DNA from: Actinokineospora fastidiosa
GTDB lineage: Bacteria; Actinomycetota; Actinomycetes; Mycobacteriales; Pseudonocardiaceae
Assembly (NCBI RefSeq): GCF_014648415.1
Contig: NZ_BMRB01000007.1
Span: 124,001-188,000, forward strand
Length of the DNA: 64,000 nucleotides
Direction: 5' to 3'
Shown here piece by piece: positions 37,605-45,912 of this stretch. Position 1 is the stretch's first letter. Each line of letters starts with the position of its first letter. The translations under genes were made by a program, and so were the position numbers. The notes under the pieces are model-generated. The model was not told the origin of the DNA, did no database searches, and saw nothing but the letters and a program-made list of their open reading frames with translations.

Positions 37605-38678
37605 TCAACCGGGCGTCGATATGACGACATCTGGGGGCAGGTCGCGCAGCAAGCGGACGTCCGTCCGGAGTTCCTCCCACCAGTCGCCCGAGATCGGGGC
37701 GAGCAGGAGGACGCGGACGCGGGGTGCGCCGGTGATACGACCAAGCCCGCTGGGCCGCCGTGATCTGCGGTCCACGATCTCCAGGAATTGGCGCACCTGC
37801 TCGTCCCGCCCGTCGGCGGCTTCGACGACGATCAGCGCGGGCGTGGTGAGCCACCCGAGGGCGTCCATCTCCTCCTCGGACGCACCAGCGGCCAGGAAAC
37901 CGCTGGTCCAACCAGCCGCACGCGTGGAGGTGACGATCCCCGCGGCGACATCCGCTGTCCTGCTGGTGATCACTTTGATCGAGAACCACTCGTCGTCGAA
38001 GCACCATCGGCGCAGGTGCTCGGCCACTGGGCTGGGCGCACCGCGATCAAGACCGGCTCCCGCACGAGAAGTCGCGCTCGTGGGGGTCAGCACCGAGTGG
38101 AACTCAGCGGGTTCAGCCAGTGGATCGACCACCTTCGCTACCTCAGGCAAGGACGTGAGCGCCTGCACAGGAACGGCGCTCAACCAGGCCCAGCCGTTCT
38201 CGGCGCAGGTGTGCACCACGATCCCGACCAGTAACGCCCCAACGATGACCGGGGCACCCCGCAGTCCCGCGACATCGCTCTCGGTGATGGTGATGTGGTA
38301 CCGATCGCGTTTAGTTGAGGAGCCAACATCTACGACGCCATGCAAGCCCACTGTCGCGCCCTGCCCGGGCCGGAACCCGATCACTTCAACGGGGAAGTCC
38401 GTGCACGTCGTGACGAAACGCCCCCACCTCAGCGGCGGTTCGGCCGATAGCCGCCGTCCCGCGGCCGCGATTCGCAGGAGCGACACCGGACCGTCCTGCG
38501 CCACGGTCCTCGCCCGCCGAACGACCGAGTCCACCCGAACCTCCGCCGGGGACGCGCCGTTCCCGCCCGACACCACCTTGGGCGCGGTAAGCACCAGCCC
38601 ATCCTCGAGGAGGTAACCGCTGCCCCACGGCCGCTCGCCGCCGCTGCGCACCTGGACCACCCGGTCTCGGTGGTTCAT
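37605..38678 (-). CDS. degenerate protease-NTPase paralogue (all catalytic motifs lost)
   Basis: This 357-residue protein aligns with the first ~400 residues of its two large neighbours. Residues 1-190 follow the trypsin-like fold (GSGYLLEDGLVLTAPKVV) but lack the triad: AAHVV has become APKVV, DAALLRI has become GPVSLLRI, and the GxSG loop has become GLRGAPV. Residues ~215-357 follow the NTPase start (EHLRRWCFDDEWFSIKV, AAGWTSGFL, RVRVLLLAPISGDWWEEL), but the P-loop GxxGxGKT reads SRTADVAAG and the DYAE Walker B reads VEAAD. TPRs are absent. It lies on the same strand after the 1004-residue protein and the 40-aa peptide. I infer a regulatory or decoy partner of the active paralogues, because the frame is intact despite total loss of catalytic residues. 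Confidence 0.8.
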   Translation of the reverse strand: MNHRDRVVQVRSGGERPWGSGYLLEDGLVLTAPKVVSGGNGASPAEVRVDSVVRRARTVAQDGPVSLLRIAAAGRRLSAEPPLRWGRFVTTCTDFPVEVIGFRPGQGATVGLHGVVDVGSSTKRDRYHITITESDVAGLRGAPVIVGALLVGIVVHTCAENGWAWLSAVPVQALTSLPEVAKVVDPLAEPAEFHSVLTPTSATSRAGAGLDRGAPSPVAEHLRRWCFDDEWFSIKVITSRTADVAAGIVTSTRAAGWTSGFLAAGASEEEMDALGWLTTPALIVVEAADGRDEQVRQFLEIVDRRSRRPSGLGRITGAPRVRVLLLAPISGDWWEELRTDVRLLRDLPPDVVISTPG

Positions 38679-38712
38679 CCGGTCGAACCGCCCGCCGATG
38701 CGGCGCGGTCAG

Positions 38713-38835
38713 CTAGTTCTCCGGCAACTCGTCGGCGTCCCCGCCCACCTCCGAAGACCCCAGGTGCTCGTCCTTCGACAGCTCCGCCTCGTCGCCCACC
38801 TTGCCGTCGCTCGTGCCCACGTCCTTCTTGCCCAC
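38713..38835 (-). CDS. 40-residue acidic peptide
   Basis: A GTG start at 38835 with GGAGG eight bases upstream opens a 40-residue frame: GKKDVGTSDGKVGDEAELSK, then DEHLGSSEVGGDADELPEN, then TAG. It is hydrophilic, acidic and lacks cysteine, and is probably unstructured. It sits 55 bases after the protease-STAND gene and 34 before the degenerate paralogue, all on one strand. The good ribosome-binding site and frame-specific composition support it. It could be a protease substrate, inhibitor or signal, but no family is known to me. Confidence 0.55.
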   Translation of the reverse strand: MGKKDVGTSDGKVGDEAELSKDEHLGSSEVGGDADELPEN

Positions 38836-38889
38836 GTGCCGTTCCTCCGTCCGTGCGTGGGCCAAGTCTGCACTCCCGCGGCGGTGTCG

Positions 38890-41800
38890 TCATCCTGAGG
38901 ACACAAGACGCCGGAGGATCCGGAGATCGTTCTGGATCGCGGTCAGCCTGCTCTGCGCCCGGTCAGGACCAGCGACCGCGAGCTTGCGAGTGAGTTCCTC
39001 GGCCTCTTCAAGTGCCTGGATCGCGTCGTCGAACCGTTTCACGGCGGCGAGCCGCCTGCCGTAATTCGCCAGCGCCACCACCAGTTCCGCTCGGGGATTC
39101 GCGGTGTCCTCACGAAGGAGCTGCCTGCAGACCCGCACCGCCTCCGCCGCGCGGTCAAGGGCCTCGTCGACGCGGTCCAGCCCAGCCAGTAGGCGGGCCA
39201 GGTTGATCAGCGCTCGACCGAAGGTCACCGTGTAGGTGTCTGGCGCCTCGCGCACAAGCAGCTGGTACGTGTCCACAGCGTTGAGCGCGTACGGCAGCCC
39301 CTCCTCCGGGCGTCCCACGTCCTGGAGGTAGTAGGCGTAGTTCGTGCTCGAATTGGCCAGCTCGGCGCGATAACGCTCGTCCTGCCGGGCCAACTCCGCA
39401 CGCGCGCGCACAGCGGCTCCGCCCGCCCGCTCGGCTTCGTCGCAACGACCTGACTCGTGCAGCCAGATGGCGTAGTGGTGCAGAGCCGCGCTCAACCGAA
39501 CCTGGTCCGTCCACAGATCGTCCGACCGGCACAGGGCGATCGCTTCGCCGCCTGCGCGCACGGCTCGCTCGAGCTGACCTACAGCCGCGAGGCGTGCTCC
39601 GTAGCTCAACAGCGCCTCCACCAGGCCATCCGGTGTGGCGCCGAACCTGGCGACCGCCTCCCTGCGGAGGCGGACCATCTCGACCGCGTGGGTGAGCGCC
39701 TGGTCGTGCCTCCCCGTCTCAGCCAGCCGGAACGCCAGGTGCTGGAGGGCATCCCCCGCTGAAGCCAGCCGGTGGCCGTCGTCGGCGGTGCCCGCGACAC
39801 GCATGTCCACCAGCCGCGTCGCCGCCGAGACGGCCCACTCCGCCAACGAGATCGTGTGCGACGGAGTCGCTTGCAACAGATCGTCGACGAGGGCGGCGTC
39901 GAGCGCGGGCATCGTGACCAGCAGGTTCAGCGCGTGGCACGGGATCCGATGCTCACCGCGTGCGGTGACCGCGATCGCGGCGAACGCCATCGGGCGTGGC
40001 CTGCCCAGCACGTAACGGACAATCCGGTCGGACAGCGCCGGGAACCGCTCGCTCGCGCGGCACAACACGGTCAGCATCTGCACGGCCTGCTCACCGGACA
40101 CGTGCTCGGCGAGATCGTCGAGCAGGCCACCGAAGTCGACCTCGACAGTGCCGACCAGGTACTCCCCGAGCGCGTCGGGGACCAAGGCGTCCCAGTACCG
40201 GCCATCCGCGCCATAGAGGTCCCGCAGCCACGCCGCGGCGGCGGTCAGCACGTTCGCCGTCTCCCCCTTGAGGAGCGCGAGCTTCCTCAGCAGGTTCGTG
40301 GCGTCCGCCGACGACACCACAGGGCACAGCGTCGCCACCGTCACCAACTGGCGGAGGGTGTTGGGGTGCAGGTGGGCGATGCGGTGAACCGCGGCCGTGT
40401 CCGCCCAGAAGCGCTCCTCGTGCCGCAGCAGGACCTCTTCGTCAGTGGCGCCTGCGGCGATCTCGACCGGAGTCCTACGCTGCAGGACGGCCGCCAGTGC
40501 CGCCATCTGGACGGGAAGCGCTCGGACGAATTCCGGGCGATCGAGCGGAAGCCGATCGATGTCGATCGGCTCGACGTCGACACCATCCGAGCCGGGCAGC
40601 ACAGCGATCCCGCCTGCCAGCTCGGTCACGGCCGCGCGGAACGCGGCGACCCTGCTCGCGTAATCGGGCAGCAGGTCCGGCAGTGAGATGACGTCTTCCA
40701 TCGGACGGACGCGCAACAACCGGGTAGCCGATCGCAGCGCGCTCCACCACTCGCCTGCCCCCCTCGCCAGCAGGAGCAGCCGGATCGGGGACAGGGCGCG
40801 GTCGGCCAATTGCTCCATCAGGTGGATCAACGCGCGCAGCTGGTCGACCCGGGTCTCGGCGTAATCCACCACCAGGAGGACGGGTTCGATCGACTCGGCA
40901 ACCACGCCGATCAGGTCCGGCCTGCACAGGGCGTCCAGGAACCCGGCGCACCAGCCCACTTGGCGCAGCGCCCGAACCAGTTCATGGGCCAACCTGGTCT
41001 TTCCGCTCCCTGCGGGCGCGGTGACCAGCATGACATCGATCCCGCGCTCGTCGTCCGCCCAAGCCCGCAGGGAGGCGACGAGGTCGTCCCGACCCCGGAA
41101 GCGCACCGCGGCGTGCTCGGCGCGCAGAAGCCCGATGGGTGACCGAGGCAGCGCAGGCGCCCGTTCGATGAGGGCGGCCAGCTCCACCGGCTCCAGGCTG
41201 ATGTCGCCCACCAACCGCCGGAAGGCGGGGTCGGCGAGCAGCGTGGTCACCGGTATGGCCGTCAATCCGGCGCCCCCCGCATCCGAATCCGCTGCGACGA
41301 TCGCGACCAGCGCCCCATCGGCGCACACACCCGCGCCCGACATGCCGGCCCACCGGCTGGTGTCGGCAGAGCGACTTCCGACGGGAACGGGCACCGGCGT
41401 CGTCACGCTGATCTCGTAGCGGCCCGCTTTCACCCGGCTGCTCGGGAGGAGTTCACCGCGGATCTGGGCCGCGTCGCGATACTCCAACCGGCCGCGGAGC
41501 CGCAGCTCCATCGCCACGGGGAACCCGGTCGCGACCACCGGGCACGGTGCGGCGGTCACGACCTTCCCCCACCGCACCGGCTGACGCGGGGCGTCGAACG
41601 TATCGTCGCCTATCCGTAGGAGCGCGGCATCGACTCCGGTACCGGCGGGCGAGTCGTACCTACGCCAAACCACCTCGCACTTCAGGAGTCCGGAGGACGG
41701 GCGCAAACGCACGAACGCCGCGGTGTCCCGGGGGACGACGTGGGCGGCCGTGAGGACCAGCCCGTCGTGCAGGAGGAAACCGGTACCGGTGCGCACTTTG

Positions 41801-41904
41801 GCGTGCCCGCGGCCCCCGTGCTGGTAAACCTCGACGACGCGTTCGAGACCCCGTCGTCTGGGCAGGTCGTACCCGCGCTCCGCTGCGTCGATGGGCATAA
41901 TCAT
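38890..41904 (-). CDS. trypsin-like protease-STAND NTPase-TPR protein
   Basis: I take the ATG at 41904 (1004 residues); ATGs at 41897 and 41922 are close alternatives. Residues ~20-235 form a trypsin-like serine protease with the full triad: His in LTAAHVV, Asp in DAALLRI, Ser in WAGMSGAGV. The NTPase follows from ~265 with RFRGRDDLVASL, Walker A APAGSGKTRLA, Walker B PVLLVVDYAE and sensor segment RLLLLARGAGEWW, placing it among STAND ATPases. The C-terminal ~350 residues are TPR repeats (HDQALTHAVEMVRLRREAVA, EEGLPYALNAVDTYQLL). STAND proteins sense a trigger with their repeats, oligomerise and activate the N-terminal effector. Here that effector would be proteolysis. It is divergent from a paralogue across only ~48 bases. 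Confidence 0.85.
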   Translation of the reverse strand: MIMPIDAAERGYDLPRRRGLERVVEVYQHGGRGHAKVRTGTGFLLHDGLVLTAAHVVPRDTAAFVRLRPSSGLLKCEVVWRRYDSPAGTGVDAALLRIGDDTFDAPRQPVRWGKVVTAAPCPVVATGFPVAMELRLRGRLEYRDAAQIRGELLPSSRVKAGRYEISVTTPVPVPVGSRSADTSRWAGMSGAGVCADGALVAIVAADSDAGGAGLTAIPVTTLLADPAFRRLVGDISLEPVELAALIERAPALPRSPIGLLRAEHAAVRFRGRDDLVASLRAWADDERGIDVMLVTAPAGSGKTRLAHELVRALRQVGWCAGFLDALCRPDLIGVVAESIEPVLLVVDYAETRVDQLRALIHLMEQLADRALSPIRLLLLARGAGEWWSALRSATRLLRVRPMEDVISLPDLLPDYASRVAAFRAAVTELAGGIAVLPGSDGVDVEPIDIDRLPLDRPEFVRALPVQMAALAAVLQRRTPVEIAAGATDEEVLLRHEERFWADTAAVHRIAHLHPNTLRQLVTVATLCPVVSSADATNLLRKLALLKGETANVLTAAAAWLRDLYGADGRYWDALVPDALGEYLVGTVEVDFGGLLDDLAEHVSGEQAVQMLTVLCRASERFPALSDRIVRYVLGRPRPMAFAAIAVTARGEHRIPCHALNLLVTMPALDAALVDDLLQATPSHTISLAEWAVSAATRLVDMRVAGTADDGHRLASAGDALQHLAFRLAETGRHDQALTHAVEMVRLRREAVARFGATPDGLVEALLSYGARLAAVGQLERAVRAGGEAIALCRSDDLWTDQVRLSAALHHYAIWLHESGRCDEAERAGGAAVRARAELARQDERYRAELANSSTNYAYYLQDVGRPEEGLPYALNAVDTYQLLVREAPDTYTVTFGRALINLARLLAGLDRVDEALDRAAEAVRVCRQLLREDTANPRAELVVALANYGRRLAAVKRFDDAIQALEEAEELTRKLAVAGPDRAQSRLTAIQNDLRILRRLVSSG

Positions 41905-41952
41905 CCCATCGACCCGAACCATGATCAAGCCGCGCCCCGTCTGGACCCCCGG

Positions 41953-44900
41953 GTGCTGGAGGTCTACGCGAAGAAACCGGGCCAGGGGTACGCAACGGGG
42001 ACCGGATACCTCCTCGAGGGCGGCATGGTGCTGACCTCGGCGCACGTCGTCAGCGGAACACCGGTGTTCGTCCGCCGCCCGGGGGACAGCCACCTCGAGT
42101 GTGCGGTTGTATGGCACCCAGACCACGAGCCGAGTGCCGACCGGCCCGACGCCGCGCTGCTGCGCATCACCGATCCGCGCTGGGTCGAACCCGCGTCCCT
42201 GCCACCGCTGCACTGGGGTGCCCTGGTCACCGAGGCCGCCATCCCCGTGGCGCTGGTGTGCTTCCCGACCAGCATGGAAGTCGCCGCCGACGAGCACTCG
42301 TCCTGGTACCGGGACAGCGCCCACCTGTCCGGGGTGGTGGACAGGCGGCTGATGCGCGTCACGCCGACCCATCCGCTGCCTTCCCGCGCCGGACGTCTCC
42401 GCTGGAAGGGCGCGTCCGGCGCGGCCGTGCTGGCCGCCGGGACGGTCATCGGTGTCGTCGCCAAGGCCCAGGACGAGCCGGGGGCAGGTTGGCTCACCAT
42501 CGTGCCCATCACCGACCTGCTCGCGCATCCCGGCTTCCGGGAGCTGGTCGGTCCGATCGAGGTCGTCCCTGCCGAGCTGCGGCACGTGCTGACCGCCGCC
42601 GCGCCGCGCCGCGCCTACTCACCGGTGTCCCTGCTGTCGGCCGATGTCGAGGCCGTGCCCTTCTACGGGAGAAGCGAGCTGGTCACGGAACTGCTTTACT
42701 GGTGCGCCAACGACCAAGCGTTCGACGTCCGATTGGTGACCGCGCCGGGCGGCCACGGCAAGACGCGGTTGGCCAGGCGGTTAGTCACCGTAGCCCGCGA
42801 GCGCGGCTGGCACACGGGTTTCCTCCGGGACAGGGTCGACGCGGCCGAGCTGTCCGTTCTCGGCGCGCTCACCGAACCCCTGCTGCTCGTCATCGACTAC
42901 GCGGAGGATCGAGGCGAACAGCTCACCGTGCTTCTCGATGAGCTGCGCGCAGTCACAGCCAGGCCCTCTCCGCCCAAGATCCGGCTGCTGCTGCTCGCCA
43001 GATCCGCAGGCGAGTGGTGGACGCGCTTGCTCGAGCAGGACCCGCTCGCGCCGATCGAGGTCTCCTCCCCCGTGCGACTGCCAGGACTCGATCCCACCGC
43101 GGCCGCGAGGCGAGCCGCAGTCGAGAACGCCATGACGCACCTGGCCGCTCGCCTCGACGAGATCGAATGGGACGGGCCACTGAACCTCGCCGCAGCGGCG
43201 GATGCGGTCCTGCCGGACGTGTCTGCCGAGCGCTTCGCGTGCGCGCTCAACCTGCAGATGGCCGCGCTTGTAGCCGTCCTGCAGGCGGTAGACCCCGTTC
43301 CGTCGGGCACCGAGCACGAGACCGTCCTGCTGCGACACGAGCAGAAGTACTGGAAGCGGACCGCTGTCCGCCATGGGCTCGACCTCCCCCTGGCGAGCCG
43401 TCGCCGCTTGGTCGGCATCGCGACCTTGTGCCAGGCCGAGGACCAGCGAGCGGCGCACGACCTCCTGACCCGCTACGCCGATCTCCGCGCGGGTGTGGAC
43501 GACCGCCGGGACGGCGTGGCGCGGTGGCTCGCGTCGCTGTACCCGGCCGACGGCATGTACTGGGGTTCCCTCCAACCCGACCGGCTCGGCGAGTACCTCG
43601 CCGCGACGGTCATCACGGAAGACCCGCTGCTGCCGCACGACGTCCTTCCTGGCACCACCCGCAGGCAGGGGGTGCGGGCACTGCGCACGCTCGCGCGCGC
43701 TGACCTCCACCGGCCTGGCATGGCGTCGGTGGTGCACGACGTGATCACGGCGCACCCGGTCGCGCTCGCGCCCGCGGCGGTCGAGGCGGCGACGACGGTG
43801 GAGAACCCCGATCCCCTGCGTCGCGCGTTGAGTGCCGTCACCGCCGACCCGCGCACCGACCCGGCCATCCTCGGCAAGCTGTACGACGAGGTGCCCCTGC
43901 AGACCCAGGCGCTCGGGCGCTGGGCGACTGATCTGGCGGCACGGCTGGCCGAAGCGGCGGGCACACTGGCTCAGTCGAGCGCATCGCCCGCAGTGTGGGC
44001 AGAGCAAGCCAAACGTCTGAACAACCTCTCCATCCGCCTGTCTGCCGCGGGAATGCATTCCCAAGCCGTCGAGGCCGCCAAGGGTTCCGTGGCGCTTCGC
44101 CAGCGCTTAACCGACGACGACGCGACAGCAGACCTGTTCGCTCTGAATCTCTCGTTGAACACCTACGCCAACTGTCTGTCCGACAACGGTCGATTCGACA
44201 AAGCACTGGAAGTGGCCGAAGAGGTAGTGCGGTTGAGCAAGCTGACCGCGGACGTGGACCCGGGCGGTTCGGCGCACGCGCTCTACAACCTGGCGAGTAG
44301 GCTGGCAGACGTAGGGCGTAATGCCGAAGCCAAGGACACGGCGAAGGTCGCGCTGGACGAGTTCCGACGCCTGGCCATCGCCGACCCGGTCAGATACGGC
44401 GCGGATGAGGCCATGGCGTTGAACGCCTACTCTCAGCGGTTGGGAGACCTCGGTGAGTTTGAGCTCGCTCTCCGATTCAGCACCGACGCCGTGGCGCTCT
44501 ACCGCCCCCTGACCGCCCAACTCCCCGATGAGTACACCGAAGACTTGGCAGGCGCACTCGGCACCAGGGCCGACCTGATGGCCGCGCTCGGCCGTATGGA
44601 AGAAGCCGCGTTGGTCGTCGCGGAGAGCGTTGGCTTGTTCCGGACGCTGGCCCATCCAGACGTGCAGGGTTTCGTCAACGCCCTCAACACCAATGCGGAG
44701 TGCTTGGCGGACCTCGGGATGCCCGAGGAGGCAGCAGAGGTCCTCGCCGAGGCACTGGCTCTCTTGGAGCCGCACCGGGAGTCCGAGTCGCACACCTTCG
44801 CGCTCCTGCACGCCCGTGCTCTGGCGAACCGGGCGAACGCGCTCCTCGAGATCGGACTACTGGATGAAGCGGCTTCTCATTACGAGAAGGCGGTTACCGC

Positions 44901-45912
44901 CTACCGGCGACTGACGTTTGGCAACGCGGACGAGCGGGACGGGGAACTGGGCGAGGTGCTCGTGTACCTGGCCACGTGCCACGCACAGCGAAACCACGCG
45001 GGGAAAGCGCTGGCGGCCGCGACGGAGGCCGCGGATTTTCTCGCTCGGCTGGGTGACGGCGCGCTCGGGGACCACCGCCGCGATCTGCTCGACAGCCTCC
45101 GCCTCCGGACCCTGCTGCTCTCGGAAGCGGGTCGCCGGGCCGAAGCCGTCCTCTCGGCGGACGAGTACGTCTCCGCAGGCCGGGAGGCCGACCGGGTCGA
45201 CCATGTCGAGTTCGGCCTCGCCGTGGCCGACTCGCTTGTCGTCTCGGCCATCGCCCTGTCGGAGCTGCAGAGGAACCCCGAGATGCTCGCCGCCGCGGTC
45301 GAGGGGCACTCGCGGTGGTTGGCGCTGTTCGAGCAAGCTCCCGACGAGCACCGTGCCGAGTTCGTGCGCTCCGCGCATGTCTTGGCCGCGGCGCTGTCGG
45401 AAGCAGGACAAGGACCGGAGGCCTTGTCTGTCGTCGAGGGCTGCGCCCGGCTACTGGGCGCGGATCTGCGGCACTATCCGAGCGTGTCCATCGACCGGGC
45501 AGAGACGCTACTGAACGTCGGAAGGGCGGCCGAGGCGAACGCTCTCGCGCGCAGGATGCTCCGGCTCGACTGGGATGAGCGGGAGTCGGACCGCAGCGAC
45601 CTGTTGGTCATCAGAGCCCGCGCCCTGTCGGCCCTCGGACGACCGCGCGCCGCGCTGAAGTGCATCGATCTCGCGCTGACGATCCGAGAGCGGCTTGCCG
45701 AGGACGAACCGGTGCGCTTCCTGGTCGAGGTCGGCATGGCGTGGCTGACGCGAGCACGGATACTCGCAGCTGGGAGCGACCGCGTCGGGGCAGCGGAATC
45801 GGCGACGAGAGCGGTGACGGCGTTCAATCAGATCGCCGAGTCCGAGCCTGCGGCGTTTCCCGATCTGCTCGGCGAGGCGCGCGCCCTACTCGCGGAGGTG
45901 ACGAGTGGGTGA
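41953..45912 (+). CDS. trypsin-like protease-STAND NTPase-TPR protein, larger paralogue
   Basis: The start is uncertain. GTG 41953 (1319 residues) gives the same N-terminus as the paralogues (VLEVYAKKPGQGYATGTGYL), but the frame is open upstream into the divergent gene. The protease triad is intact: His in LTSAHVV, Asp in DAALLRI, Ser in WKGASGAAV. The STAND core has FYGRSELVTELL, Walker A APGGHGKTRLA, Walker B PLLLVIDYAE and RLLLLARSAGEWW. About 20 TPR-like repeats fill the rest, longer than in the minus-strand paralogue (KRLNNLSIRLSAAGMHSQAV, ALYNLASRLADVGRNAEA). Its stop overlaps the SEFIR-pseudokinase start by 8 bases, so the two are coupled. I infer a sensor that cleaves a target, possibly its partner, once activated. 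Confidence 0.85.
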   Translation: MLEVYAKKPGQGYATGTGYLLEGGMVLTSAHVVSGTPVFVRRPGDSHLECAVVWHPDHEPSADRPDAALLRITDPRWVEPASLPPLHWGALVTEAAIPVALVCFPTSMEVAADEHSSWYRDSAHLSGVVDRRLMRVTPTHPLPSRAGRLRWKGASGAAVLAAGTVIGVVAKAQDEPGAGWLTIVPITDLLAHPGFRELVGPIEVVPAELRHVLTAAAPRRAYSPVSLLSADVEAVPFYGRSELVTELLYWCANDQAFDVRLVTAPGGHGKTRLARRLVTVARERGWHTGFLRDRVDAAELSVLGALTEPLLLVIDYAEDRGEQLTVLLDELRAVTARPSPPKIRLLLLARSAGEWWTRLLEQDPLAPIEVSSPVRLPGLDPTAAARRAAVENAMTHLAARLDEIEWDGPLNLAAAADAVLPDVSAERFACALNLQMAALVAVLQAVDPVPSGTEHETVLLRHEQKYWKRTAVRHGLDLPLASRRRLVGIATLCQAEDQRAAHDLLTRYADLRAGVDDRRDGVARWLASLYPADGMYWGSLQPDRLGEYLAATVITEDPLLPHDVLPGTTRRQGVRALRTLARADLHRPGMASVVHDVITAHPVALAPAAVEAATTVENPDPLRRALSAVTADPRTDPAILGKLYDEVPLQTQALGRWATDLAARLAEAAGTLAQSSASPAVWAEQAKRLNNLSIRLSAAGMHSQAVEAAKGSVALRQRLTDDDATADLFALNLSLNTYANCLSDNGRFDKALEVAEEVVRLSKLTADVDPGGSAHALYNLASRLADVGRNAEAKDTAKVALDEFRRLAIADPVRYGADEAMALNAYSQRLGDLGEFELALRFSTDAVALYRPLTAQLPDEYTEDLAGALGTRADLMAALGRMEEAALVVAESVGLFRTLAHPDVQGFVNALNTNAECLADLGMPEEAAEVLAEALALLEPHRESESHTFALLHARALANRANALLEIGLLDEAASHYEKAVTAYRRLTFGNADERDGELGEVLVYLATCHAQRNHAGKALAAATEAADFLARLGDGALGDHRRDLLDSLRLRTLLLSEAGRRAEAVLSADEYVSAGREADRVDHVEFGLAVADSLVVSAIALSELQRNPEMLAAAVEGHSRWLALFEQAPDEHRAEFVRSAHVLAAALSEAGQGPEALSVVEGCARLLGADLRHYPSVSIDRAETLLNVGRAAEANALARRMLRLDWDERESDRSDLLVIRARALSALGRPRAALKCIDLALTIRERLAEDEPVRFLVEVGMAWLTRARILAAGSDRVGAAESATRAVTAFNQIAESEPAAFPDLLGEARALLAEVTSG

